NCBI RefSeq assembly: GCF_009764265.1 | Contig: NZ_RWIR01000089.1 | Coordinates: 45,630 to 109,629 of the forward strand | Source: Pseudomonas sp. PB101 | GTDB lineage: Bacteria; Pseudomonadota; Gammaproteobacteria; Pseudomonadales; Pseudomonadaceae | Length of the DNA stretch: 64,000 nucleotides | Direction: 5' to 3' | Shown here: positions 15,846 to 24,811 of the stretch, one piece after another | Layout of the letters: every line of letters starts with the position of its first letter | How positions within the stretch are numbered: the first letter of the stretch is position 1 | Position numbers and translations under genes: made by a program | Notes under the pieces: generated by a model | What the model was told of the DNA's origin: nothing | What the model saw: the letters and a program-made list of their open reading frames with translations, nothing else | Databases searched by the model: none

Positions 15846-16364
15846 TTACAACGGCATCGTGTAATGCAATGCGTAACTTTCTACACCATCGTTCGGAGTG
15901 GTGATCCCGGCGTTGGAATAGTGCGTCGCGCGAATCCCGACCTCATGTCCGCCGGCAAAGCGCAGGCCGAAACCCAGGCGGTCTTCGAACTGGAAGGCGC
16001 TGCCCAGATCGTTGCTTTCGATTTCGGTGCTGGCAAACCCCGCCACACCAATCCCGAACTCGACGTAGGGCTTGACGTTCTGGCCGGCAAATTCATAAAC
16101 AAGCACGGGCGAGAACGACAGGCTGTGGTTACTGGATTTCTCGTCACCTTCCCAATAGGTGTAGGCACCATCCCAGTAACCTGTCAGACGACCCACATCG
16201 GTCTGCCACCAGCTCTGGTCCCAAGCGAATTGCATGCCCAGTCGATACGTCATGGTCGAATCGCTGGTCTGACCGACCGAGAATTCCACACCTGCCGCCT
16301 GCGCGGTAAAAGTGTGCCCCATTAGTGCGGCCGCAATCGCGGCCAAGCAGAATAGTCGCTTCAC
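15846..16364 (-). CDS. pagL: Lipid A 3-O-deacylase, PagL-type acyloxyacyl hydrolase
   Basis: A 172-residue outer-membrane beta-barrel enzyme that removes the 3-O-acyl chain of lipid A. A signal peptide (MKRLFCLAAIAAALMGHTFT, cleaved near AQA-AG) precedes alternating amphipathic strands. The catalytic HYSNAGI stretch (His-x-Ser with Asn) is at about residues 147-153, and the chain ends in a typical aromatic/Leu barrel terminus (HYTMPL). P. aeruginosa has pagL in the same place, next to murI. Activity here is inferred from the motif. Confidence 0.87.
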   Translation of the reverse strand: MKRLFCLAAIAAALMGHTFTAQAAGVEFSVGQTSDSTMTYRLGMQFAWDQSWWQTDVGRLTGYWDGAYTYWEGDEKSSNHSLSFSPVLVYEFAGQNVKPYVEFGIGVAGFASTEIESNDLGSAFQFEDRLGFGLRFAGGHEVGIRATHYSNAGITTPNDGVESYALHYTMPL

Positions 16365-16488
16365 TAGAAACTTCCTTTTCCGAACGATTTCGTATGGTTT
16401 TTTTTGTTGCCAAGCCCTGCAAAACTATAGAAGTCAGCGATTAATCAGAAGTTCACCCGAATTTTCGTACTCCCCCCTGGGCGCCTTC

Positions 16489-17280
16489 CTACTTGTTGAA
16501 GCTTCGCACAATGCCGGACGTATTCCACAGTATCGGCAAGATATTTCTGAAATGAAGCGGGTCGGCGCTGGTCCAGAACTGCGCTTCACGGGCCGGTCCC
16601 TCGGCGAGCAGTTCGCCTTCGGCCAAAAGTCGCTGCAGTTGCCGCGCGACGGCGGCACCGGTGTCGATGAGGCTGATGTCCTCAGGGATCATCTGCCGCA
16701 GCATCGGCTTGAGAAAGGGGTAATGGGTACAGCCGAGAATCAGGGTGTCCGCGCCGGCGGCCAGCAGCGGCGCGACATATCGGGCCAACAGCTGACGCAG
16801 TTCGGGACTGCGCAGATCGCCGTTTTCAATCAGCTCCACCAACCCGGGACAGGGCTGGGTGATCACTTTCACGTCCGTGGCGAAACGGTCGAGCAACGCG
16901 GCGAACTTGGCGCTCTGCAAGGTGCCGGTGGTGGCCAGCACCCCTACCACGCCGGAGCGGGTCGCGGCGGCCGCCGGCTTGACCGCCGGTTCCATGCCGA
17001 CGATGGGCCATTCGGGGTAATCGCGGCGCAAGTCGGCGACGCCGGCCACCGTCGCCGTGTTGCAGGCCAGCACCAGGGCCTTGGCGCCCTGCTGCTGAAA
17101 GAAGTCGGCCATCACGCTGCAACGCTGGCGGATAAACTCCGGGGTTTTCTCGCCATAGGGAATATTGCCGCAATCGGCGACGTACATCAGTGTTTCATTG
17201 GGCAGCAAGTGCTGGATCTCGGCCAGTACCGAGAGCCCGCCGACACCGGAGTCGAACACGCCAATCGGCGCTTCACGCAT
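16489..17280 (-). CDS. murI: Glutamate racemase
   Basis: A 263-residue enzyme making D-glutamate for peptidoglycan. The two catalytic cysteines lie in VLACNTATVAG and LILGCTHYPFLKP, and the N-terminus has IGVFDSGVGGLSV. The start at 17280 lies 7 bases inside the end of moeB; longer frames run deeper into moeB. It is the last gene of the hemA-prfA-prmC-moeB-murI run. Confidence 0.95.
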   Translation of the reverse strand: MREAPIGVFDSGVGGLSVLAEIQHLLPNETLMYVADCGNIPYGEKTPEFIRQRCSVMADFFQQQGAKALVLACNTATVAGVADLRRDYPEWPIVGMEPAVKPAAAATRSGVVGVLATTGTLQSAKFAALLDRFATDVKVITQPCPGLVELIENGDLRSPELRQLLARYVAPLLAAGADTLILGCTHYPFLKPMLRQMIPEDISLIDTGAAVARQLQRLLAEGELLAEGPAREAQFWTSADPLHFRNILPILWNTSGIVRSFNK

Positions 17281-18028
17281 GTTTCGACCCACAGACGCTG
17301 CAACCCGGATCGCGCTTGACCCGCAACTCACGGAAGCGCGTGCCCAAGGCATCGATCAACAACAGGCGCCCCACCAGCGGCTCACCGAATCCGGCCAGCA
17401 ACTTCAGCGCTTCAAGCGCTTGCAGACTGCCGACCAGCCCCACCAGCGGCCCGACCACACCAGCCTCGCTGCAGGTCAGTTCGGCTTCGCTGCCGTGCCC
17501 ATACAAACAGTGGTAGCACGGGCTCTCGGGGCGACGCGGATCGAACACCGACAATTGCCCCTCAAGGCGAATCGCCGCGCCGCTGACCAGCGGTTTGCCG
17601 GCCGCCACGCAAGCGGCGTTGACCGCTTCACGGGTGGAAAAATTGTCGGAGCAATCGAGCACCAGATCCACCCCGGCCACGACGGCAGCCAGGGAATCTT
17701 CGTCCAGCGCCGCACGATGGGCGATCAGTTGAATTTCAGGATTGATCGCCGTCAGACGCTTGAGCGCCGAATCGACCTTGCTCATGCCGACGCTGTCGGT
17801 GTCGTGAATGATCTGGCGTTGCAGGTTGGTCAGGTCGACCGTATCGAAGTCCGCCAGATGCATCTCGCCAACCCCGGCGGCGGCCAGATACAGCGCCACC
17901 GGCGCACCAAGACCACCGAGGCCGACGATCAATACGCGGCTGTCCTTGAGCCGCAACTGGCCATCGATATCGATGTGTTGCAGCAGAATCTGCCGACTGT
18001 AACGCAGCAACTCCTGATCATTCAGCAC
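17273..18028 (-). CDS. moeB: Molybdopterin-synthase adenylyltransferase
   Basis: A 251-residue ThiF/E1-like enzyme that adenylates the C-terminus of MoaD to allow sulphur loading in molybdenum cofactor synthesis. The ATP-binding segment is LIVGLGGLGAPVALYLAAAG, and VDLVLDCSDNFSTR is the adenylation motif. Two CxxC zinc pairs are visible (CYHC and CSVC). There is no rhodanese domain, so it is the short MoeB form. Overlaps of 7-8 bases with prmC and murI show tight coupling. Confidence 0.92.
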   Translation of the reverse strand: MLNDQELLRYSRQILLQHIDIDGQLRLKDSRVLIVGLGGLGAPVALYLAAAGVGEMHLADFDTVDLTNLQRQIIHDTDSVGMSKVDSALKRLTAINPEIQLIAHRAALDEDSLAAVVAGVDLVLDCSDNFSTREAVNAACVAAGKPLVSGAAIRLEGQLSVFDPRRPESPCYHCLYGHGSEAELTCSEAGVVGPLVGLVGSLQALEALKLLAGFGEPLVGRLLLIDALGTRFRELRVKRDPGCSVCGSKHA

Positions 18029-18852
18029 GGCAGGCGCCCCAGACTGATGCGTTGGTGACCGCCCAGATCGGTGCGGCTGTGGACTTCTTCAAACCCGCGG
18101 CTCAGCAGCAGATCGCGAACCGCCTCGGCCTGATCATAACCATGCTCGAGCATCAGCCAGCCGCCGGCGTCAAGATGCTCCGGCGCCTGGGCGACGATCA
18201 AACGCAGATCGTCGAGCCCGTCGATACCCGCCACCAAAGCGCTGGCCGGTTCGAAGCGCACATCGCCCTCGACCAGATGCGGATCAGCCGCTGCGATATA
18301 GGGCGGATTGCTGATGATCAGTTGAAAACGCTGACCTTCCAGGGCGCTGAACCAATGACTGCTCAGTACCTTGGCGTTGTTCAGGTGCAGACGCTGGCGA
18401 TTGCGCTCGGCCAGGGCCACGGCTTCCAGCACCCGATCCACGGCAGTGACGCTCCAGGCCGGACGCTCGCTCGCCAAGGCCAGGGCAATCGCGCCGCTAC
18501 CGGTGCCAAGGTCGAGTACTTTGGCCGGTGTGGCCGGCAACAATTCCAGCGCGGCTTCCACCAGCAGTTCGGTGTCCGGACGCGGGATCAGTGTGTGCGG
18601 TGCGACTTCCAGGTCCAGCTTCCAGAAACCTTGCTGGCCGAGGATATAGGCCACCGGCTCACCGCCGCGACGGCGCTGCAGATATTCGGCGAAGGTCAGC
18701 GCCGCTTCGCTGGGCACGATGCGTTCCGGCCAGGTGTGCAGGAAGCTGCGGGTCTTGCCCAACGCCGCCGCCAGCAGCAATTCGGCATCCAGACGCGCCG
18801 TCGGCGAATCGGGTAGATCGGCGGCTCGCAACAAACTGACAATGATCGTCAT
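18022..18852 (-). CDS. prmC: Release-factor glutamine methyltransferase
   Basis: A 276-residue SAM-dependent methyltransferase (HemK) that methylates the GGQ glutamine of release factors. It has the RPDTELLVEAAL block, SAM motif VLDLGTGSGAIALALA, and catalytic NPPY in LIISNPPYIAA. Its start directly abuts the stop of prfA, its substrate gene, a conserved arrangement. Confidence 0.95.
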   Translation of the reverse strand: MTIIVSLLRAADLPDSPTARLDAELLLAAALGKTRSFLHTWPERIVPSEAALTFAEYLQRRRGGEPVAYILGQQGFWKLDLEVAPHTLIPRPDTELLVEAALELLPATPAKVLDLGTGSGAIALALASERPAWSVTAVDRVLEAVALAERNRQRLHLNNAKVLSSHWFSALEGQRFQLIISNPPYIAAADPHLVEGDVRFEPASALVAGIDGLDDLRLIVAQAPEHLDAGGWLMLEHGYDQAEAVRDLLLSRGFEEVHSRTDLGGHQRISLGRLPC

Positions 18853-19935
18853 TTACTCACCTATCGCCGCCAGTTGATCGGCCTGATACTCGGCCAACAA
18901 CGGCTCGATCACCGCATCGACACCGCCGGCGAGGATCTCGTCGAGGGAATACAAGGTCAGGTTGACCCGGTGGTCGGTGACCCGGCCCTGGGCAAAGTTA
19001 TACGTGCGGATACGCTCGGAGCGATCACCGGAACCGACCAGCAGCTTGCGTTCGCTGGCGATGGCGTTGGCCGCGGCGGAGGTCTGTTGATCGTTCAGCT
19101 TGGCCGACAACCAGGACATCGCCCGGGCGCGGTTCTTGTGCTGCGAACGTTCTTCCTGGCACTCCACCACGATGCCGGACGGCAAGTGCGTGATGCGGAT
19201 CGCCGAGTCGGTCTTGTTGACGTGCTGGCCACCGGCGCCGGAGGAGCGATAGGTATCGACGCGCAGGTCGGCCGGGTTGATCTCGATGGCTTCCTGTTCG
19301 TCCGGCTCGGGCAATACCGCCACGGTGCAGGCCGACGTGTGGATACGGCCCTGGGATTCGGTCGCCGGAACCCGCTGCACGCGGTGCGCGCCGGATTCGA
19401 ACTTCAGCTTGCCGTAGACGTTGTCGCCCTCGACCCGGGCAATCACCTCTTTATAGCCGCCGTGTTCACCTTCGTTTTCCGAGAGGATTTCCACCCGCCA
19501 GCCACGACGCTCGGCGTAACGCGAATACATGCGGAACAGGTCGCCGGAGAAAATCGCCGCCTCGTCTCCGCCGGTGCCGGCACGGATTTCGAGGAACACG
19601 TTGCGCCCGTCGTTCGGGTCCTTGGGCAGCAACATGCGCTGCAGGTCGGCTTCGAGCGTAACCAGGCGTTCCTTGGCCTCGCGGACTTCTTCCACGGCCA
19701 TTTCACGCATGTCCGGGTCGCTGTCCTTGAGCAGCGCCTGGGCGCCTTCGAGGTCATCCTGCACTTTCAGCAGTTCTTTATAGGCGCCCACGATCGGTTC
19801 AACTTCCGCGTATTCCTTGGAATAGGTGCGGAACTTGTTCTGATCGGAAATGACCTCGGCGTCGCCCAGCAGGGCGGTCAATTCCTCGAAACGGTCCTGG
19901 AGGATATCCAGCTTATTGAGCAGTGACGCTTTCAT
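18853..19935 (-). CDS. prfA: Peptide chain release factor 1
   Basis: A 360-residue factor that recognises UAA and UAG. The GGQ motif lies in SSGAGGQHVNKTDSAIRI and the codon-recognition tripeptide PAT in VQRVPATESQGR. Length and full domain order are standard. The start overlaps the hemA stop by 4 bases (ATGA type). Confidence 0.97.
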   Translation of the reverse strand: MKASLLNKLDILQDRFEELTALLGDAEVISDQNKFRTYSKEYAEVEPIVGAYKELLKVQDDLEGAQALLKDSDPDMREMAVEEVREAKERLVTLEADLQRMLLPKDPNDGRNVFLEIRAGTGGDEAAIFSGDLFRMYSRYAERRGWRVEILSENEGEHGGYKEVIARVEGDNVYGKLKFESGAHRVQRVPATESQGRIHTSACTVAVLPEPDEQEAIEINPADLRVDTYRSSGAGGQHVNKTDSAIRITHLPSGIVVECQEERSQHKNRARAMSWLSAKLNDQQTSAAANAIASERKLLVGSGDRSERIRTYNFAQGRVTDHRVNLTLYSLDEILAGGVDAVIEPLLAEYQADQLAAIGE

Positions 19936-21221
19936 TGCGGTTTTTTATCCGAAAAGCTATCCGATGGGCCCTCACCGAGGGCAAAGAGTTCCTGGGCCAT
20001 CGCCAGCGCATCCAGGCGACCTTCGGCAGAGAGCTTTTTCAACTGCACGCTCGGTGCGTGCAACAGTTTGTTGGTCAGCCCGCGAGCCAGTTGCACCAGC
20101 ACCTCTTCGGCACTGCTGCCGTTGGCCAGCAGGCGCTGGGCCTTTTGCAATTCTTCGTCGCGCAGGCGTTCGCTCTGTTGACGATAGGCCTTGAGCACGT
20201 CCACCGCCGCCAATTCACGCAGGCGGATCATGAAGTCTTCGGCGCCGACCGAGACCATCTCTTCGGCGGCCTGGGCTGCGCCCTGGCGGCTCTTGAGGTT
20301 CTCGGCGACCACTTCATGGAGATCGTCGACGCTATAGAGATAAACGTCGTCCAACTCACCGACTTCTGGCTCGATGTCGCGCGGAACGGCGATATCCACC
20401 ATGAAGATCGGTTTGTGCTTGCGCAGTTTCAAGGCGCTTTCCACCGCGCCCTTGCCCAGGATCGGCAACTGGCTGGCAGTGGAACTGATGACGATATCGC
20501 TGCGCACCAGCTCTGCCGGAATATCCGACAGCAACACCGCATGGGCACCGAACTGTTCGGCCAGGATGCTGGCGCGCTCCAGTGTCCGGTTGGCGACCAC
20601 GATGCGCTTTACACCGAGGTCATGCAGGTGCCGGGCGACCAGGGTGATGGTCTCGCCGGCGCCGATCAACAAGGCCTGGCTGCGCTGCAGGTCGCTGAAA
20701 ATCTGCTTGGCCAGGCTCACCGCGGCAAAAGCCACCGACACCGGATTCTCGCCGATGGCCGTGTCGGTGCGCACCTGCTTGGCCGCATTGAACGTGGCCT
20801 GGAACAGCCGCCCGAGCAACGGCCCGATGGTGCCGGCCTCGCGGGCCACGGCATAGGCGGACTTCATCTGGCCGAGAATCTGCGGCTCGCCCAACACCAG
20901 CGAGTCGAGCCCGGAAGCCACCCGCATCATGTGACGAACTGCCGCATCATCTTCATGCACATAGGCGCTTTCGCGCAGCTCGTCGTAGCTCAAATGATGA
21001 TATTCGGCCAGCCAGCGCAGCACGACGTCCGCCGACAGGTGATCCTGTTCTATATAGAGTTCACTGCGATTGCAGGTGGAGAGGATCGCAGCTTCGCGGC
21101 TGTCGGTGAGTCGGCAGAGCTGCTGCAAGGCCTCAACCAGCTGCTCAGGGGTAAAAGCCACGCGCTCGCGGACGTCTACTGAAGCAGTCTTGTGGTTAAT
21201 ACCGAGTGCAAGGAAGGCCAT
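19932..21221 (-). CDS. hemA: Glutamyl-tRNA reductase
   Basis: A 429-residue NADPH enzyme that reduces glutamyl-tRNA to glutamate-1-semialdehyde, the first step of tetrapyrrole synthesis in this branch. It begins MAFLALGINHKTASVDVRE; the catalytic cysteine is in ILSTCNRSELYIE, and the NADPH domain has ALLIGAGETITLVARHL. It is first in the run hemA-prfA-prmC-moeB-murI. A 234-base region divides it from the divergent TPR lipoprotein gene and should hold both promoters. Confidence 0.96.
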   Translation of the reverse strand: MAFLALGINHKTASVDVRERVAFTPEQLVEALQQLCRLTDSREAAILSTCNRSELYIEQDHLSADVVLRWLAEYHHLSYDELRESAYVHEDDAAVRHMMRVASGLDSLVLGEPQILGQMKSAYAVAREAGTIGPLLGRLFQATFNAAKQVRTDTAIGENPVSVAFAAVSLAKQIFSDLQRSQALLIGAGETITLVARHLHDLGVKRIVVANRTLERASILAEQFGAHAVLLSDIPAELVRSDIVISSTASQLPILGKGAVESALKLRKHKPIFMVDIAVPRDIEPEVGELDDVYLYSVDDLHEVVAENLKSRQGAAQAAEEMVSVGAEDFMIRLRELAAVDVLKAYRQQSERLRDEELQKAQRLLANGSSAEEVLVQLARGLTNKLLHAPSVQLKKLSAEGRLDALAMAQELFALGEGPSDSFSDKKPQ

Positions 21222-21455
21222 TCAAGGTCGCTGATGGTGACGTGAAGCCGGCAATTGTCCTACTTCGACGGAATCAGAACAACTACTCGATATCTATTGC
21301 GCCAGTAGGCAACGCCGACGTTGCGAGCGGTTCTCGTTTACAGGGTCGCCAGAATTTGCCGGATCCACTGCGCGGGTAAATTGCCGGGGCGGTTATGTTT
21401 GGCCGAAAGCTTGTGTCATGATGATCCGACCGCAGGTTAGTCGTCCTCTTCCTAT

Positions 21456-23180
21456 ATGAATAGATCTTCCGCGTTGCTCCTCGCTTTTGTCTTCCTCAGC
21501 GGCTGCCAGGCCTTGGCCCCCGTGTCCCCGGACGGTACGCCGCCGGTCGAAGACAGCGCCCCGGCCCCTGAAAAGCCAAAGGTCTACAGTTCCTTCAGCG
21601 AGGAAACCGTCTTCAGCCTGTTGAGCGCCGAACTGGCTGGCCAGCGCAATCGTTTCGACATTGCCCTGGACAACTACGTCACCCAGGCCATCAACACCCA
21701 GGACCCGGGCATCTCAGAGCGGGCATTCCGTATCGCCGAATATCTCGGTGCCGATCAGGCCGCCCTGGATACCGCGCTGATCTGGGCCAAAAACGCCCCC
21801 GACGACCTCGAAGCGCAACGTGCCGCCGCCGTGCAACTGGCACGCGCCGGGCGCTATGACGACTCCATGGTCTATATGGAGAAAGTCCTGCTGCGCAAGG
21901 GCGACACCCATTTCGACTTCCTTGCACTGTCTGCGGCCGACACCGACCAGGACACCCGCAACGGTTTGATGAAAAGCTTCGACCGCTTGTTGCAGCGGCA
22001 TCCGAACAACAGCCAGCTGATTTTCGGCAAGGCACTGCTGATGCAACAGGATGGCGACGCCAAAGGCGCGCTGAAACTACTGGAAGACAATCCGCCTGAC
22101 GACGGCGAAATTGCCCCGATCCTGCTGCGCGCTCGCCTGCTGCAAAACCTCGATCGCGGTGACGAGGCCTTGCCGCTGCTGCAAAAAAGCATCAAGAAGT
22201 ACCCGGACGACAAACGCCTGCGCCTGACGTATGCGCGGATGCTGGTTGAACAGGACCGCATGGACGACGCCAAGGCCGAGTTCTCGAGCCTGGTTCAGCA
22301 ATACCCGGAAGACGACGAATTGCGCTACTCCCTGGCCTTGGTCTGCCTGGAAGCCAAGGCCTGGAACGAGGCCAAGGGTTATCTTGAAGACCTGATCGCC
22401 CGGGACAGCCACGTGGACTCGGCGCACCTGAACCTGGGCCGCATCGCCGAAGAACAGAACGACCCGCAAGGCGCGCTGATCGAATACGCCAAGGTTGGCC
22501 CGGGCACTGACTTCCTGCCGGCACAATTGCGCCAGGCCGACATCCTGATGAACAACGGCCGGACCGCCGAAGCACAACGCAAGCTGGCGGCAGAGCGCGA
22601 TGAACAACCGGATTACGCCATCCAGTTGTACCTGATCGAAGCCGAAACCCTGTCCGCCAACAATCAGGGCGACAAGGCCTGGAATGTTCTGCAACAAGCC
22701 TTGCAGCAATACCCGGACGACTTGAACCTGCTCTACACCCGCGCCATGCAGGCGGAAAAACGCAATGACCTGGCGCAGATGGAAAAAGACCTGCGCATGA
22801 TCATCAAGCGCGACCCGGACAATGCCATGGCGCTGAATGCCCTCGGCTACACCCTGTCCGACCGCACCACACGCTACGCCGAAGCCAAGGCCCTGATCGA
22901 ACAGGCGCACCAGATCAGCCCCGAAGACCCGGCAGTACTCGACAGCCTTGGCTGGGTGAATTACCGCATGGGCAATCTCGACGAAGCCGAGCGCCTGCTG
23001 CGCCAGGCCCTGGATCGTTTTCCCGACCAGGAAGTCGCCGCTCACCTGGGCGAAGTCCTGTGGGCCAACGGCAAACAGCGTGAAGCCAGGCAAGTCTGGG
23101 GCAAGTTCCTCAAGGAACAACCCGACAGCCCGACCCTGCGCGGCACCATCAAACGCCTGACCGGATCAGAGACTCTTTAA
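21456..23180 (+). CDS. TPR-repeat lipoprotein
   Basis: A 574-residue protein with a lipoprotein signal (SALLLAFVFLSGCQ, lipobox LSGC) followed by a Pro-rich linker and about a dozen tetratricopeptide-like helical pairs through to the end (for example PAVLDSLGWVNYRMGNLDEA). Such genes are always beside lolB in Pseudomonas. The role is not known; an outer-membrane assembly or scaffolding part is plausible because TPR domains bind proteins and LolB works in lipoprotein sorting. The stop lies 4 bases before lolB. Confidence 0.88.
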   Translation: MNRSSALLLAFVFLSGCQALAPVSPDGTPPVEDSAPAPEKPKVYSSFSEETVFSLLSAELAGQRNRFDIALDNYVTQAINTQDPGISERAFRIAEYLGADQAALDTALIWAKNAPDDLEAQRAAAVQLARAGRYDDSMVYMEKVLLRKGDTHFDFLALSAADTDQDTRNGLMKSFDRLLQRHPNNSQLIFGKALLMQQDGDAKGALKLLEDNPPDDGEIAPILLRARLLQNLDRGDEALPLLQKSIKKYPDDKRLRLTYARMLVEQDRMDDAKAEFSSLVQQYPEDDELRYSLALVCLEAKAWNEAKGYLEDLIARDSHVDSAHLNLGRIAEEQNDPQGALIEYAKVGPGTDFLPAQLRQADILMNNGRTAEAQRKLAAERDEQPDYAIQLYLIEAETLSANNQGDKAWNVLQQALQQYPDDLNLLYTRAMQAEKRNDLAQMEKDLRMIIKRDPDNAMALNALGYTLSDRTTRYAEAKALIEQAHQISPEDPAVLDSLGWVNYRMGNLDEAERLLRQALDRFPDQEVAAHLGEVLWANGKQREARQVWGKFLKEQPDSPTLRGTIKRLTGSETL

Positions 23181-23184
23181 GATT

Positions 23185-23802
23185 ATGCTTTTGCGCCATT
23201 TCATCGTTTTCAGTTTTATCGCCCTGCTCGCCGGTTGCGCGGGCGTGGGTCCCCGCGAATCGGTCGAGGGGCACGGCAACGCTGCCCAATGGCGCGAGCA
23301 CAAAGCGCAACTGACCGGCCTCGATGGCTGGCAAATCGACGGAAAGATCGGCATCCGCGCCCCGAAAGACTCGGGCAGCGGCACGCTGTTCTGGTTGCAG
23401 CGCCAGGATTACTACGACATTCGCCTGTCCGGCCCGCTGGGCCGTGGCGCGGCGCGCCTGACCGGCCGCCCCGGCAAAGTGTCGCTGGAGGTCGCCAACC
23501 AGGGGCGTTACGAGGCGCCGAACCCGGAAGTGCTGCTCGAAGAACAGCTGGGCTGGAAGCTGCCGGTGTCCAACCTGGCCTGGTGGGTGCGCGGGCTTCC
23601 CGCTCCCGACAGCAAAAGTCGCCTGACCCTCGACGGCGACAGCCGCCTGGCCAGCCTGGAACAGGATGGCTGGAAGGTCGACTACACCGCCTACACCCAG
23701 CAAAACGGTTTCTGGCTGCCCGAGCGCATCAAGCTCAGCGGCACCGACCTCGATGTCACGCTGGTGATCAAGGTCTGGCAACCACGCAAACTGGGGCAAT
23801 GA
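23185..23802 (+). CDS. lolB: Outer-membrane lipoprotein receptor LolB
   Basis: A 205-residue outer-membrane-anchored protein that takes lipoproteins from LolA and inserts them in the outer membrane. The lipobox LLAGC is at about residues 15-19. LDGWQIDGKIGIRAPKDSGS and PVSNLAWWVRGLP are recognisable LolB segments. It is part of the TPR-lolB-ispE operon. Confidence 0.92.
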   Translation: MLLRHFIVFSFIALLAGCAGVGPRESVEGHGNAAQWREHKAQLTGLDGWQIDGKIGIRAPKDSGSGTLFWLQRQDYYDIRLSGPLGRGAARLTGRPGKVSLEVANQGRYEAPNPEVLLEEQLGWKLPVSNLAWWVRGLPAPDSKSRLTLDGDSRLASLEQDGWKVDYTAYTQQNGFWLPERIKLSGTDLDVTLVIKVWQPRKLGQ

Positions 23803-23803
23803 C

Positions 23804-24655
23804 ATGCCGGACAATCGCCTGACGCTGCCCTCGCCGGCCAAGCTCAATTTGATGCTGCATATCCTCGGTCGCCGCGAAGACGGCTACCACGAACTGCAGA
23901 CGATGTTTCAGTTTCTCGATTACGGCGACGAAATCACCTACGCCCTGCGCGATGACGGTGTCATTCGACTGCACACCGAATTCGCAGGCGTGCCCCACGA
24001 CAGCAACCTGATCGTCAAGGCCGCGAAAAAACTTCAGGAGCAATCCGCTTGCTCGCTGGGCGTCGATATCTGGATCGAAAAAATCCTGCCCATGGGCGGC
24101 GGCATTGGCGGTGGCAGTTCGAATGCCGCGACGACTTTGCTCGGCCTCAACCATCTGTGGCAATTGGGCTGGGATGAAGATCGCCTGGCCGGCCTCGGCT
24201 TGACACTGGGCGCCGACGTCCCGGTTTTCGTGCGCGGCCACGCGGCTTTCGCCGAGGGCGTAGGGGAGAAACTGACCCCTGTCGACCCCGAAGAACCGTG
24301 GTATCTCGTGCTGGTGCCGCAAGTCTCTGTAAGTACGGCAGAAATTTTTTCAGATCCGTTGTTGACACGTAACACTCCGCCCATTAAAGTGCGCCCCGTT
24401 CCCAAGGGAAACAGTCGAAATGACTGCTTGCCGGTGGTAACAAGGCGTTATCCAGAGGTACGTAACGCCTTGAATTTGTTAGGTAAATTTACCGAAGCAA
24501 AACTCACCGGAACTGGAAGTTGTGTGTTTGGGGGCTTCCCAAGCAAAGCTGAAGCTGATAAAGTCTCGGCCCTTCTGACAGAGACCCTTACAGGTTTTGT
24601 AGCAAAAGGAAGCAACATTTCGATGTTGCATCGCAAGCTTCAAGGTCTGCTCTAA
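23804..24655 (+). CDS. ispE: 4-diphosphocytidyl-2-C-methyl-D-erythritol kinase
   Basis: A 283-residue GHMP kinase of the MEP isoprenoid pathway. It has LPSPAKLNLMLHILGRREDG, the ATP loop PMGGGIGGGSSNAATTLLGL, and the C-terminal TGTGSCVFGGF-like LTGTGSCVFGGFPS. From about 24350 to the end the codon use changes: TTA, ACA, GGA, AGT and CGA become frequent and GC falls. A promoter-like element for the downstream tRNA begins in this part. It starts 1 base after the lolB stop. Confidence 0.95.
   Translation: MPDNRLTLPSPAKLNLMLHILGRREDGYHELQTMFQFLDYGDEITYALRDDGVIRLHTEFAGVPHDSNLIVKAAKKLQEQSACSLGVDIWIEKILPMGGGIGGGSSNAATTLLGLNHLWQLGWDEDRLAGLGLTLGADVPVFVRGHAAFAEGVGEKLTPVDPEEPWYLVLVPQVSVSTAEIFSDPLLTRNTPPIKVRPVPKGNSRNDCLPVVTRRYPEVRNALNLLGKFTEAKLTGTGSCVFGGFPSKAEADKVSALLTETLTGFVAKGSNISMLHRKLQGLL
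24362..24390 (+). promoter_or_regulatory. Candidate tRNA-Gln/prs promoter inside ispE
   Basis: TTGACA (24362-24367), a 17-base spacer and TAAAGT (24385-24390) are followed by GCGCCCCG, the GC-rich discriminator common at tRNA and rRNA promoters. It lies inside the ispE coding sequence, about 300 bases ahead of tRNA-Gln. A perfect -35 box with a spacer of exactly 17 is the main support. Confidence 0.5.
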
Positions 24656-24691
24656 AGGAACCGATTACTGGGTAATCGTTGCAACAGATAC

Positions 24692-24766
24692 AGGGGCGTC
24701 GCCAAGCGGTAAGGCAGCAGGTTTTGATCCTGCCATGCGTTGGTTCGAATCCAGCCGCCCCTGCCA
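24692..24766 (+). tRNA. tRNA-Gln (TTG anticodon)
   Basis: A 75-base cloverleaf with encoded CCA. Acceptor arm AGGGGCG pairs with CGCCCCT, the anticodon stem GCAGG/CCTGC carries loop TTTTGAT with anticodon TTG at 24724-24726, and the T arm contains GGTTCGAATCC. It lies between ispE and prs. Confidence 0.97.
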
Positions 24767-24811
24767 TTTTCCATACTCATCCAGGTTACCCTCAGCCTCT
24801 AGGTACTGCGC

